Of a stretch of 64,000 nucleotides of DNA, positions 19,759 through 29,400 are shown one piece after another. Every line of letters begins with the position of its first letter. The stretch's first letter is position 1. Source of the DNA: Desertimonas flava (lineage in GTDB: Bacteria > Actinomycetota > Acidimicrobiia > Acidimicrobiales > Ilumatobacteraceae); contig NZ_QKYK01000001.1 in assembly GCF_003426815.1 (NCBI RefSeq), forward strand, positions 483,603 through 547,602. Direction: 5' to 3'. The notes below the pieces were generated by a model. The model saw only the letters and a list, made by a program, of their open reading frames with translations. It searched no databases and was not told the DNA's origin. The translations under genes were made by a program, and so were the position numbers.

Positions 19759-20445
19759 ATGGACCTGCAACTTCGACATCAACCCAGCTTCTCCGTCGCT
19801 CGGTGCGTGCTCGCCGGCGGCGAGTCGATCCGCGCCGAGTCGGGCGCGATGATGGCCATGAGCCCCACCGTGCAGATCGAGGCCAAGGCCGAGGGCGGCG
19901 TGTTCAAGTCGCTGAAGCGTGCCGCGCTCGGTGGCGAGTCGTTCTTCGTCACCACGCTGACGGCCGGCTCGTCGGGTGGCTGGGTCGACCTGGCGGCCAA
20001 CCTGCCCGGTGACCTCTCGGTGATCGAGGTCGCCGACGGCCAGCCGTGGCTGCTGTCGAAGGGCTCGTTCCTCGGCGCCTCGACGACCGTGCAGCTCGAC
20101 ACCAAGCTGCAGGGCATGAAGTCGTTCGCCGGCGGCGAAGGCGCCTTCCTGATGGAGGCGTCCGGGCAGGGCACGATGGTCGTGTCCGCGTACGGCGCGA
20201 TCGACCGGTTCCGGCTCGAGCCCGGTCACAGCGTCGTCGTTGACAGCGGTCATTTCGTCGCCGCCGAGATGAGCGTGCAGTACAACCTGCGGCGAGCGGC
20301 CGAACGCGGCCTCATCCAGTCGGCGAAGTCGGGCGAGGGTTTCGTGTTCGAGTTCACCGGGCCAGGCGAAGTGCTGATCCAGAGCCGCAACCCGCAGGGT
20401 CTGATCTCCTACCTCGTCGCCAACGGCCTCGGCGCCCGCAACTGA
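19759..20445 (+). CDS. AIM24 / TIGR00266-family protein
   Basis: 228 residues with the repeating beta pattern of the AIM24 family: GESIRAESGAMMAMS near 25-39, TLTAGSSGGWVDLA, GSFLGAS and the closing GPGEVLIQSRNP. In yeast the relative is mitochondrial; bacterial members have unknown function and are cytoplasmic or membrane-associated. The start at ATG 19759 (MDLQLRHQPSF) matches the family; GTG at 19741 is an alternative. A strong palindrome follows the stop. Confidence 0.85.
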   Translation: MDLQLRHQPSFSVARCVLAGGESIRAESGAMMAMSPTVQIEAKAEGGVFKSLKRAALGGESFFVTTLTAGSSGGWVDLAANLPGDLSVIEVADGQPWLLSKGSFLGASTTVQLDTKLQGMKSFAGGEGAFLMEASGQGTMVVSAYGAIDRFRLEPGHSVVVDSGHFVAAEMSVQYNLRRAAERGLIQSAKSGEGFVFEFTGPGEVLIQSRNPQGLISYLVANGLGARN

Positions 20446-20451
20446 CCCGAG

Positions 20452-20484
20452 CGTCACGGTTGGTGCCTGGCACCAACCGTGACG
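20452..20484. repeat. Perfect 33-bp palindrome, GGTTGGTGCC-type copy 1 (also acts as terminator candidate)
   Basis: Arms of 16 bases (CGTCACGGTTGGTGCC and its complement) meet around a single T at 20468. It lies between convergent stops at 20445 and 20489, so it may terminate both transcripts. The core GGTTGGTGCC-N-GGCACCAACC occurs again at 24804-24825, which suggests a dispersed repeat and not just a terminator. Confidence 0.8.
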
Positions 20485-20488
20485 CCGG

Positions 20489-20866
20489 CTACCAGCCGGC
20501 GCCGGTGGCCTCGAACTCCTCGCGGCGGGCCTTGATCAGCCTCTTCAGCAGGGGCACCGGCAGCTTGCGGTCGTACGGCAGCTTGATGAAGCCCTCGCCG
20601 GCTTCGTAGCCCGCCGCCTCGACCGCCTCGCGCTGTGACGCGAACTGGCGCGTCGGGAAACGCAACGAGCAGTGCTCCTTGAACGCCTGGAGCATCACGA
20701 GCCGCGTGCCGTCCTGCAGGAACGCCGGCGAGTTCCACTGCAGCGCCTCGACGGCCTTGGGCAGCCCTTTGCGGCACAGCTCGCGCAACGTGGCGAAGTG
20801 CTCTGCGGCGCGCTCGGGGAGCTGCGCGTAGAAGTCGTCGAGGTCGGCACGCTTGGGAGACGGCAT
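20489..20866 (-). CDS. DUF1801 (YdhG/YdeI-like) protein
   Basis: 125 residues. The pattern LRELCRKGLPKAVEALQWNSPAF (quoted in parts: residues 27-49) followed by a beta sheet with SLRFPTRQF and EGFIKLPYD matches the YdhG/DUF1801 fold, related to frataxin-like CyaY structures. The biochemical role is unknown; some relatives help in metal or stress responses. ATG at 20866. It shares its 3' intergenic palindrome with the AIM24 gene. Confidence 0.75.
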   Translation of the reverse strand: MPSPKRADLDDFYAQLPERAAEHFATLRELCRKGLPKAVEALQWNSPAFLQDGTRLVMLQAFKEHCSLRFPTRQFASQREAVEAAGYEAGEGFIKLPYDRKLPVPLLKRLIKARREEFEATGAGW

Positions 20867-20909
20867 GGCTGCAGATTAGGCGTGCGCCGGCGACCGGTTC
20901 TCCGACCGG

Positions 20910-23030
20910 TCAGTTGCTGTACTGGTGGAGCGCGCCGCCTTCGGACGCCACGCGCTCCAGCAGCGGCGAGAGCTCCCAGTGCCGGCCGCCGAGCCGCTCG
21001 CCGTACTCGCGCACCTTGGCGACCACCTCGGGCAGTCCGACCGAGTCGGCCCAGTACATCGGCCCGCCGCGATAGACGGGCCAGCCGTAGCCGTGCACCC
21101 ACACCACGTCGACGTCGCTGCCGCGGATGGCGATCTTCTCGTCGAGGATCTTGGCACCCTCGTTGATCATCGGGTAGAGCAGGCGCTCCAGCACCTCCTG
21201 GTCGCTGATCTCTCGCTGCTCGTGACCGTGACCGACGGCGAACTGCTTGATCAGTTCGACCACCTCGGGATCGGGCGTCGCCTCGCGCGTCTCGGGGTCG
21301 TACGTGTAGTAGCCCCGGCCGTTCTTCTGCCCGCGGCGCCCGCTCTCGCACAGCACCTCGCGAATCGTCGAGCCGGTGGATGTCTCGGCCTTCCAGCCGA
21401 TGTCGAGACCGGCGAGGTCGGACATCGAGTACGGGCCCATCGGGAATCCGAAGTCGTACAGGACCGTGTCGATCTGCGCCGGCGTCGCTCCCTCCAGCAG
21501 CATGCGATCGGCCTCGGCCCCCCGGGCGAAGAGCATCCGGTTGCCCACGAAGCCGCGGCACACGCCGACCATCACCGGGACTTTGCCGATCTTCTTGCCG
21601 ATGGCCATCGTGCTGGCGACCACGGTGTCGGACGACCGGTCGCCGCGCACGTTCTCGAGCATCTTCATCACGTTCGCCGGCGAGAAGAAGTGCATGCCGA
21701 TCACGCTCTCGGGCCGGGACGTGACGGCTGCGATCTCGTTGACGTCGAGCGCCGACGTGTTGGTGGCCAACAGCGCGCCCGGCTTGCAGATCTCGTCGAG
21801 CTCGCGGAACACGGACTTCTTCAGTTCCATGTCCTCGAACACCGCCTCGATCACGACGTCGCAGTCGGCGAACGCGGCCTTGTCGGTCGACCCGGTGATC
21901 AGCGCCATCCGCTGCTCCACGGCGTCGGCCGGGATCGAGCCGCGTGCGGCCGATCGCTCGTAGTTCTTGCGGACCACGCCGAGGCCGCGGTCGAGTGACG
22001 GCTGATCGCGATCGACGATCGTCACCGGGATCCCGGCGTTGGCGAAGTTCATCGCGATGCCTCCGCCCATCGTGCCGGCACCGAGCACTCCGGCCCGCTT
22101 CACGTCGATGAGCGGGGTGTCCTTGTCGATGCCGGGGATCTTGTTGGCCGCCCGCTCGGCGAAGAACGCGTAGCGCTGGGCCGCCGACTGCGGACCCGTC
22201 ATCAGTTCGAGGAACAGCTTGCCCTCGACCTTCATGCCCTCGTCGAACGGCAGGTTGGCGGCGGCCTCGATGCAGCGGATGTTGTACTCCGGAGCGAGGA
22301 ACCCGCGGGTCTTGCGGGCGATCGACGCCCGGAAGTCGGCGAACACCTTCTCGTCACCGCGGTGGGCGAGGATCTTGTCGTCGCGGTCGCTGATCTTGAG
22401 CAGTGGCCGGCCCTCCTCGACGACCTTGGCGGCGAAGGCCACGGCGGCGCTGCGCAGCGCAGCGAGATCGCCGTCGACGACGTTGTCGACCACCTGGTCG
22501 ACGAGTCCCGCTTCGAGTGCCTCGTCGACGCCGATGTGGCGGCCCGACGTCATCATGTCGAGGGCCTTGGGCACACCGACGACCCGGGGGAGACGCTGGG
22601 TACCTCCGGCGCCCGGCAGCAGACCGAGGTTCACCTCGGGGAGCCCGAACTTCGCCCCGCGGACCGACACCCGGTAGTGGGCGCACAGGGCGACCTCGAG
22701 ACCGCCACCGAGCGCGGTGCCGTGGATCGCCGCCACGACCGGGACCGGGGAGGCCTCCATCAGCGCCTGGACTTCGTTGAGGCCCGCCGCCTTCTGGGCC
22801 CCGCCGCCGAACTCGGTGATGTCGGCACCGGCGATGAACGTGCGACCCTCGCAGATGATGACGATGCCCGCCACCCCGTCGTCCGCAGCCTTCTTCAGGC
22901 CGTCGTAGAGGCCCTGGCGAACGTGCGAGCTGAGAGCGTTCACCGGCGGGTTGTCGACGACGATGACGGCAACGTCACCGACCTCGGTCGGCTCGGTGTC
23001 GATTCGGACGGTCTCGCTCAGCTGGGTCAT
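20910..23030 (-). CDS. fadJ: Fatty acid oxidation multifunctional enzyme (enoyl-CoA hydratase / 3-hydroxyacyl-CoA dehydrogenase)
   Basis: 706 residues. The N-terminal crotonase domain has oxyanion-site IHGTALGGGLEVALCAHYR near 110 and GLLPGAGGTQRLPR near 145. From about residue 300 the dehydrogenase has NAD site GVLGAGTMGGGIA, the conserved TNTSALDVNEIA and catalytic His in GMHFFSPAN. The last quarter repeats a 3HCDH C-terminal fold. It hydrates enoyl-CoA and oxidises the hydroxyacyl-CoA in beta-oxidation. No thiolase is adjacent. ATG at 23030 (MTQLSETVRI); a 44-codon upstream extension is not homologous. It could act with the acyl-CoA ligase at 24.9 kb and the dehydrogenase at 58 kb. Confidence 0.93.
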   Translation of the reverse strand: MTQLSETVRIDTEPTEVGDVAVIVVDNPPVNALSSHVRQGLYDGLKKAADDGVAGIVIICEGRTFIAGADITEFGGGAQKAAGLNEVQALMEASPVPVVAAIHGTALGGGLEVALCAHYRVSVRGAKFGLPEVNLGLLPGAGGTQRLPRVVGVPKALDMMTSGRHIGVDEALEAGLVDQVVDNVVDGDLAALRSAAVAFAAKVVEEGRPLLKISDRDDKILAHRGDEKVFADFRASIARKTRGFLAPEYNIRCIEAAANLPFDEGMKVEGKLFLELMTGPQSAAQRYAFFAERAANKIPGIDKDTPLIDVKRAGVLGAGTMGGGIAMNFANAGIPVTIVDRDQPSLDRGLGVVRKNYERSAARGSIPADAVEQRMALITGSTDKAAFADCDVVIEAVFEDMELKKSVFRELDEICKPGALLATNTSALDVNEIAAVTSRPESVIGMHFFSPANVMKMLENVRGDRSSDTVVASTMAIGKKIGKVPVMVGVCRGFVGNRMLFARGAEADRMLLEGATPAQIDTVLYDFGFPMGPYSMSDLAGLDIGWKAETSTGSTIREVLCESGRRGQKNGRGYYTYDPETREATPDPEVVELIKQFAVGHGHEQREISDQEVLERLLYPMINEGAKILDEKIAIRGSDVDVVWVHGYGWPVYRGGPMYWADSVGLPEVVAKVREYGERLGGRHWELSPLLERVASEGGALHQYSN

Positions 23031-23097
23031 CTCGCCAGTCAAGCAAAGGGCCGTCCCTCCGGCCGACACGCAGACGGCGCCGGGTTCGACGCCCCGG

Positions 23098-24288
23098 TCA
23101 GTCGCGACTGGACCGGGCCCGGGCAGCCCGGCGGACGAGATGGTCACGTTCGGCGACAACACGTGCTCGATCGGCCGCCGCTGCGTAGGCGTCTCCGGCC
23201 GCGTGGAACTCGCCGGCCAGTTCGAAGAGGTAGGCGCGCACCGCGAACCACTGCTGCTGGTCGCCGAGCACGGCGGTCACCCGATCGGTCTCGGCGAGGC
23301 CGGCCGACGGCCCGACGACGTGGCCGACGGCGACCGCCCGGTTGAGCACGGCCGCTGGATCCTGGGCCGCTGGGTCGTCGGTGAGCTCGACGAGCTCGTC
23401 GTACCAGTCGAGAATCTGTGGCCGGTCGGTCTCGTCCGCCGACGCCGCGTCGGAGTGGAGGGCGGCGATCGCGGCGAGGATCTGGTAGCGGCCGTGTCGC
23501 CCCTCGGCCAGTGCCCCCTGCAGGATCGCCACGGCCTCGGCGATCGCCGCGGTGTCCCACCGTGACCGGTCCTGCTCGTCGAGCGGCACGAACCGGCCGT
23601 CGGCATCCGTGCGGGCCTCCAGCCGGGCGTGCTGGAGCAACAACAGCGCCAGCAGCCCACGCGCCTCGGGCTCCGGTGTGGCGAGCGTGAGCTGGCGGGT
23701 GAGACGGATGGCCTCGGCGGCCAGGTCGTTGGGTCGGCCGTGGCCGGCCTGGTACACCAGGGCGAGGACCCGCAGCACCACGGCCAGGTCGCCCGGCTCA
23801 TTGAAGCGGCGGCCGCGCAGGGTGGCCTTGGCGCGGCTGATCCGCTGCGCCATCGTCGCCTCGGGCACGAAGAAGGCGTCGGCGATCTCGCGGGTGGTGA
23901 GGCCTCCGACCGCCCGGAGCGTCAAGGCGATCTGGGAGGCCGGTGACAGGTCGGGGTGGCAGCAGCAGAACAGCAGCAGCAGCGTGTCGTCGCCCTGCTC
24001 GGTCTCGCCGGGGTCGGGACGAGCGGCGACGGTCTGCTCGCGCCGGCGTCGTGCCGATTCGCTTCGGCGCACGTCGATCAATCGCCGCGTCGCGACGGCT
24101 GTCAGCCACGCCGCCGGGTCCCGGGGCGGTTGCTGCCGCCAGGCCTCGACAGCCGCGATCACCGCCTCCTGGACGGCGTCCTCGGCCGCGCCGAACTCCT
24201 CACCCCGCCGGACGAGTCGGGCGAGGACGCCGGGGGCGAGGGACCGGACGGCGTCGTCGACGTCGCCCGGTCCCCAGTCCGTCGTCAC
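23098..24288 (-). CDS. ECF sigma factor of the ECF42 type with C-terminal DUF6596/TPR-like region
   Basis: 396 residues, about twice a normal ECF sigma. Region 2 is reduced (LVRRGEEFGAAEDAVQEAVIAA), region 4 contains LTTREIADAFFVPEATMAQRISRAK (read near residues 130-154) and a long helical C-terminus follows, as in the ECF42 group. That group has no anti-sigma factor and sits beside DGPF/YCII-like genes, as here, seven bases downstream of one. GTG at 24288 is preceded by TGAGG. The signal is unknown. It probably controls its own operon. Confidence 0.88.
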   Translation of the reverse strand: MTTDWGPGDVDDAVRSLAPGVLARLVRRGEEFGAAEDAVQEAVIAAVEAWRQQPPRDPAAWLTAVATRRLIDVRRSESARRRREQTVAARPDPGETEQGDDTLLLLFCCCHPDLSPASQIALTLRAVGGLTTREIADAFFVPEATMAQRISRAKATLRGRRFNEPGDLAVVLRVLALVYQAGHGRPNDLAAEAIRLTRQLTLATPEPEARGLLALLLLQHARLEARTDADGRFVPLDEQDRSRWDTAAIAEAVAILQGALAEGRHGRYQILAAIAALHSDAASADETDRPQILDWYDELVELTDDPAAQDPAAVLNRAVAVGHVVGPSAGLAETDRVTAVLGDQQQWFAVRAYLFELAGEFHAAGDAYAAAADRARVVAERDHLVRRAARARSSRD

Positions 24289-24294
24289 GATGCC

Positions 24295-24687
24295 TCAGGC
24301 CATGATCTCGCGGATGTCGATCCACTCGTACAGCGGCTCCCCGCCCGGCCCCGGCTCGGACGAGACGTAGGCGGCGATCTCGACGGCTCGCTCGTGGCTG
24401 TCGACGTCGATCATGTACCAACCGGCGACGAGGTCGCTGGTCTCCGGGTGCGGCCCATCGGTGATCACCGGTGCCGCATCCGGTCCGCCGTAGCGCACCC
24501 ACGTGCGGCTCGGCGCGAGGGCCTCGGCACCGACGTACTCGCCGGATTCCTCGAGCATCTTGCTCACACCGCGGAGGAACGCCATGTGGGCGTCGACGTC
24601 CTCGGGTGCCCACTGGTCCATGGGCGGAACCGGGCGGTACGGGTCGGGGCCGCCGCGGTAGTGCTTCAGCAACAGGTACTTCGGCAT
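24295..24687 (-). CDS. DGPF/YCII-like protein, partner of the ECF42 sigma factor
   Basis: 130 residues. MPKYLLLKHYRGG is the usual family start, and VITDGPHPETSDLVAGWYMIDVDS (split: ITDGPHPETSD then LVAGWYMIDV) carries the DGPF signature as DGPH. The fold is ferredoxin-like; the biochemical role is unproven. ATG at 24687 has an excellent AAGGAGG eight bases upstream, stronger than most genes here. It is transcribed just before the sigma factor gene with a gap of six bases. Confidence 0.85.
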   Translation of the reverse strand: MPKYLLLKHYRGGPDPYRPVPPMDQWAPEDVDAHMAFLRGVSKMLEESGEYVGAEALAPSRTWVRYGGPDAAPVITDGPHPETSDLVAGWYMIDVDSHERAVEIAAYVSSEPGPGGEPLYEWIDIREIMA

Positions 24688-24801
24688 GGAAGTCCTCCTT
24701 CGTCGATCGGCCACGTCCGTCGTGGCTCACTGTAGGAGCGGAGCCGATCGGCCCTTCTCGACATCCCGGCGCAGAAATCTCGCAGCGGTGGCGGCGACCT
24801 G

Positions 24802-24826
24802 ACGGTTGGTGCCAGGCACCAACCGT
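24802..24826. repeat. GGTTGGTGCC-type palindrome copy 2
   Basis: ACGGTTGGTGCC and GGCACCAACCGT flank a single A at 24814. The same core stands at 20458-20479, with T at the centre. Here it lies between divergent genes (DGPF gene and acyl-CoA ligase), a place where a terminator would not be expected; it could be a REP-like element or a regulatory hairpin. Confidence 0.75.
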
Positions 24827-24929
24827 TCAGAGCGGGTTGGGTGCGGCGGGGAGGAGATCGGGCGCTGTCGCCGGATACGTTCGGGGCGGTGCCGGTCACG
24901 GCGTCACGAGCGACAGGGGATGCAGACAG

Positions 24930-26387
24930 ATGGCGATGGTGTCGTACGCGAAGCGCTTGGCCGATCTCGCCGCGGCCGAGCCCGACCGCCCGGTGGTGAC
25001 GTGTGGGCCGACGACGTTGACGCGCGCCGAGCTGGAGCGACGCGGCAACCGGTTCGCCCGCGATCTGCAGGCGCGGGGGATCGGGACGGGTGACTTCGTC
25101 ACGGTGGCCGTCCCGAACTCGGTGGAGTGGTTCGTCGCGTACGTCGCCTGCTGGAAGATAGGCGCCACGCCGCAACAGGTGTCGGCGCGCCTGCCGCAGC
25201 GTGAGCTCGTCGACATCGTCACGCTCGCCGGCTCCAAGGCGGTCGTGGGCGTGGAGCCCGACGCCCTCGGCCGCGAGCTCTCCCATGTCGAGTGCATCCC
25301 GTTCGGGTACGAGCCGCCGGCATCGATCAGCGACGAGCCGCTGCCGGACGCGGTGTCGCCGGCCTGGAAGGCGCCGACGTCGGGCGGCTCGACCGGGCGA
25401 CCCAAGCTCATCGTCTCCGGCGACCCGTCGATGTTCGACACGGACGCGCCGTCGATCGTGCTGCTCGAGCCCAACGGCTGCCTGGTCATGCCCGGTCCGC
25501 TGTTCCACAACGGCCCGGGTGTCTGGTCCTGCCAGGGCCTGCTCTACGGCAACCACGTGGTCGTGCTTCCCCGTTTCGACGCCGAGGCCACGCTCGCCGC
25601 GATCGCCGAGCACGGCGCCGATGTCGTGTACCTGGTGCCGACGATGATGAAGCGCATCCTCCGGCTCCCGGACGACGTCCGTCTCTCGTACGACCTGTCG
25701 TCGTTGCGGATCGTGTGGCATCTCGCCGAGCCGTGCCCGGCGTGGCTGAAGGAGGCGTGGATCGACTGGCTCGGACCGGAGCGGATCTTCGAGCTCTACG
25801 CCGGCACCGAGGCCCAGGGCGTTACCGTGATCACCGGGACCGAGTGGCTCGAGCATCGCGGTTCGGTCGGGCGGCCGACGAGCGGTGAGTTCATGGTCAC
25901 CGACGAGGTCGGCAACCTCCTCCCGCCCGGGCAGCAGGGAGAGATCTGGATCCGCTCGACGTCGGCGGCGCCCACGTACCGCTACGTCGGGGCCGAACCG
26001 CGGACGCTCGGCGACGGCTGGGAGTCGCTCGGCGACAACGGCTGGTTCGACGAGGACGGCTACCTGTACCTCGGGGACCGCATGCAGGACATGATCCTGT
26101 GCGGCGGGTCGAACGTGTACCCGGCCGAGGTGGAAGCGGCCATCCAGGAGCATCCCGCCGTGCGTTCGGTGGCAGTGATCGGTCTCCCGGACGAGGACAA
26201 GGGCAACGTCGTCCACGCCATCGTCGAGGCCGACCCGACCGAGGTGTCCGCGGCCGAGCTGCTCGCGTTCGTCGGCGAACGCCTCGTCACCTACAAGCTC
26301 CCGCGCACCGTCGAGTTCGTCGACGTCCCATTGCGCGACGACGCCGGCAAGGTCCGCCGTTCGGCCTTGCGCGCCGAACGCGTCTGA
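24930..26387 (+). CDS. AMP-forming acyl-CoA synthetase (BaiB/fatty-acid-CoA ligase type)
   Basis: 485 residues. It adenylates a carboxylic acid and transfers it to CoA. The P-loop is TSGGSTGRPKLIV near 150-162, motif A5 is YAGTEAQGV, then the hinge region GDRMQDMI and C-terminal Lys in DAGKVRRS. Unlike typical fatty-acid ligases it has a short N-terminal half. ATG at 24930 has AGGGGA nine bases upstream; a long upstream frame is not homologous. Substrate could be a steroid, bile-type or fatty acid. The nearby FadJ-type and acyl-CoA dehydrogenase genes point to acid degradation. Confidence 0.9.
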   Translation: MAMVSYAKRLADLAAAEPDRPVVTCGPTTLTRAELERRGNRFARDLQARGIGTGDFVTVAVPNSVEWFVAYVACWKIGATPQQVSARLPQRELVDIVTLAGSKAVVGVEPDALGRELSHVECIPFGYEPPASISDEPLPDAVSPAWKAPTSGGSTGRPKLIVSGDPSMFDTDAPSIVLLEPNGCLVMPGPLFHNGPGVWSCQGLLYGNHVVVLPRFDAEATLAAIAEHGADVVYLVPTMMKRILRLPDDVRLSYDLSSLRIVWHLAEPCPAWLKEAWIDWLGPERIFELYAGTEAQGVTVITGTEWLEHRGSVGRPTSGEFMVTDEVGNLLPPGQQGEIWIRSTSAAPTYRYVGAEPRTLGDGWESLGDNGWFDEDGYLYLGDRMQDMILCGGSNVYPAEVEAAIQEHPAVRSVAVIGLPDEDKGNVVHAIVEADPTEVSAAELLAFVGERLVTYKLPRTVEFVDVPLRDDAGKVRRSALRAERV

Positions 26388-26434
26388 TCTCGCGCGGGGC
26401 CGTCGGTCGGCGGGCTCGGTCTACGGTGAGGCCG

Positions 26435-29400
26435 ATGCACGACCGCCGCGAACTCGTCGAGGAACGGATCACCCGTGAGGTGTTCGAGCGGATCCTCCCG
26501 CTCGTCCACCCGTCGGTCGCCCCGCTGACGATCGAGGCCGGACCGGGCCTCGACGACCTCGCACCGTTCCGCGCGGGCAGCCCATGGGGGCTGCCGTGGC
26601 AGACCACGTGGTTCCGGTTGTCGGGCCAGGTACCGGCGGCGTGGGCCGGCCGCGAGGTGGTGGCCGTCGTCGATCTCGGCTTCGACCTCGACATGCCCGG
26701 CTTCCAGTGCGAAGGTCTCGTCCGCCTCGCCGACGGGACGCCGGTGGTCGGCGTCCATCCGCGGCGCACGAACATCCCGGTGTCGGTGGCTGCGGGCGAC
26801 CCGGTGTCGATCGTGCTGGAGGCGGCGTCGAACCCGACGTTCCCGCAGTTCCAGGCGTCGCAGCAGGGTCGCCTGGCCACGGCGATCGACCAGCCGCTGT
26901 ACGTGCTCCACCGCGCCGACCTCGTCGTCGTCGACCGGGAGGCCGAGGCGCTGCTGCTCGACGTCGACGTGCTCGACGGGGTGATGCGCACGCTGCCGGT
27001 CGGCGACCGGCGCCGGCAACGGCTCCTCGCCACCATCGAGCAGGCCCTCGACGTGATCGCTCGCGATGGTGCGGCCGGCGTGCGCCCGGCCCGATCCGTG
27101 CTCGGCCGGGCGTTGTCGTCGCGGCCGGCCGAGTCGACGCACCACATCGTGGCCACCGGTCACGCCCACATCGACAGCGCCTGGCTCTGGCCGATTCGCG
27201 AGACCAGGCGCAAATGCGTGCGGACGTTCACGTCCGCCGTCGCCCAGATGGACGCCGACCCCGAGTACGTCTTCTCCTGCTCGCAGGCGCAGCAGTACGA
27301 GTGGGTACGCGAGGCCGAACCGGGCGTCTTCGAACGCATCAAGCAGCACGTCGCCGGCGGCCAGTGGGTGCCCGTGGGCGGGATGTGGGTCGAGTCCGAC
27401 ATGAACCTCCCGTCGGGGGAGAGCATCGCCCGGCAGATCGTCCACGGTCAGCGCTACTTCGAGGAGCACTTCGGCGTGCGGTGCACCGAGATGTGGATCC
27501 CCGACGTGTTCGGCTATCCCGCCGGCTTGCCCCAGGTGTTCGCGGCGGGAGGGATGCGCCGCTTCGTCACGCAGAAGCTCTCGTGGAACCGCACCAACCG
27601 CTTCCCCCACCACACGTTCTGGTGGGAAGGGCTCGACGGCACCAGGGTGCTCACCCACTTCCCGCCGGTCGACACCTACAACGCCGAGCTCACGCCTGGC
27701 GAGCTCGCCCACGCGGTCGAGAACTTCGCCGAGCATGCGTGGAGTGATTGGTCGCTCGTCCCGTTCGGGCACGGCGACGGGGGCGGGGGTCCGACGCCGC
27801 TGATGATGGAGCGCCTCCGCCGGCTCGCCGACCTCGACGGCATGCCCCGTCTCCAGACCGGTTCGGCGGCCGAGTTCTTCTCCCACGTCGAGGCCGAGGC
27901 GGCCGGCGGGGCGCCCGTGCCGGTGTGGCGTGGCGAGCTCTATTTCGAGACCCACCGCGGCACGCTCACCAGCCAGCTCCGCACCAAGCTCGGCAACCGC
28001 CGCTGCGAGAAGCTGTTGCGCGAGGTCGAGCTGCTGGCGGCCACGGCGGCGGCGGCCGGCGCCGCCGTCGATCCCGGCGAGCTGACCGCGCTGTGGCGGG
28101 AGGTGCTCACGCAGCAGTTTCACGACATCCTGCCCGGGTCGTCGATCGGCTGGGTGCACGACGATGCCGAGGAGGTGTTCGAGCGTGTCGGCCGGGCGCT
28201 CGATGAGAAGGCGGCGGGGTGGGTCGCCACGCTGTCGCCGGACGCGCCGGTGCTCGTCAACTCGGCAACGGGGCCGCGCTGCGAGATCGTTCTGGCTCGG
28301 GGCAGGCCGAGCGGAGACGGTCCGGTGCAGTCCCTTGCCGATGGTGGCGTGGCCTACCTCGCCACGGCACCGGCGCTCGGGGTGGCGCCGGTGGTCGCCT
28401 CACCGTTGCCGGCCAGTGGGTACGCACCCGTCGTCGTGACCGACCGCACGATGGCCAACGACCACGTCGCCGTGGCGTGGGACCCCGACGGCCGCCTGAC
28501 CTCGCTCATCGACATCGCGTCGGCCCGCGACGCGTTCGCGTCGGGCAGCTCGGCGGCCATCCTCGAGCTCGCGGCCGATCACCCCGTGCGCTACGACGCG
28601 TGGGACGTCGAGGAGTGGACGGTGGGCCAGGGCGTCCCGATCGGCCCGGCGGATCGTGTCGAGGTCGAGGCTTCCGGACCGCTCGTCGGCATCGTCGCCG
28701 CCCACTATTCCTTCGGGCCGTCCGCGGCCGTGGTGCGCTACGTCCTGCGTGCCGGCTCGTCCCGCGTCGATGTCGAGCTCGATCTCGACTGGCGCCACAG
28801 CGAGCACCTGCTGTCGATGACCTTCCCGCTCGACGTGCACAGCGACACGGCGACGTGTGGCGTGCAGTTCGGTTCGGTCCGCCGCCCCACGCACGCATCC
28901 ACGTCGTGGGATGCCGCCAAGTTCGAGGTGTGCGCCCACCGCTGGGTCGACGTGTCCGAGCCGTCGTTCGGGGTGGCCGTGCTCAACGACGGGCGCTACG
29001 GCCACGGGCTGCTCGCCGGCGGCGTCCGCGTGAGCCTCGCCCGCGCGGCCCGCTATCCCGATCCCGACGCCGACCAGGGCCGGCACCGGGTGACGCTGGC
29101 GCTGCTGCCCCACGGCCCCGGGCTCGCCGCCGTCGTCGCCGAAGCGGAACGCCTCGATCTCCCGCTCCGCGAGGTCGTCCCGAGTCCCGCTGCCGGCGCC
29201 TCGGCCCGGGCACCTCGGGACGGCGACACGGGCGGCACCGGGGTGGTGGCCGTGACCGGCGACGGGGTGGAAGTCGACGCCGTCAAGGTGGCCGACGACG
29301 GCAGCGGTGATCTCGTCGTGCGTCTCCACGAGGCGACGGGAAATCGCGTCCGTACGACCGTGGCTGCGGTGCGACGCGTCGTCGACGCCGCGGCCTGCAA

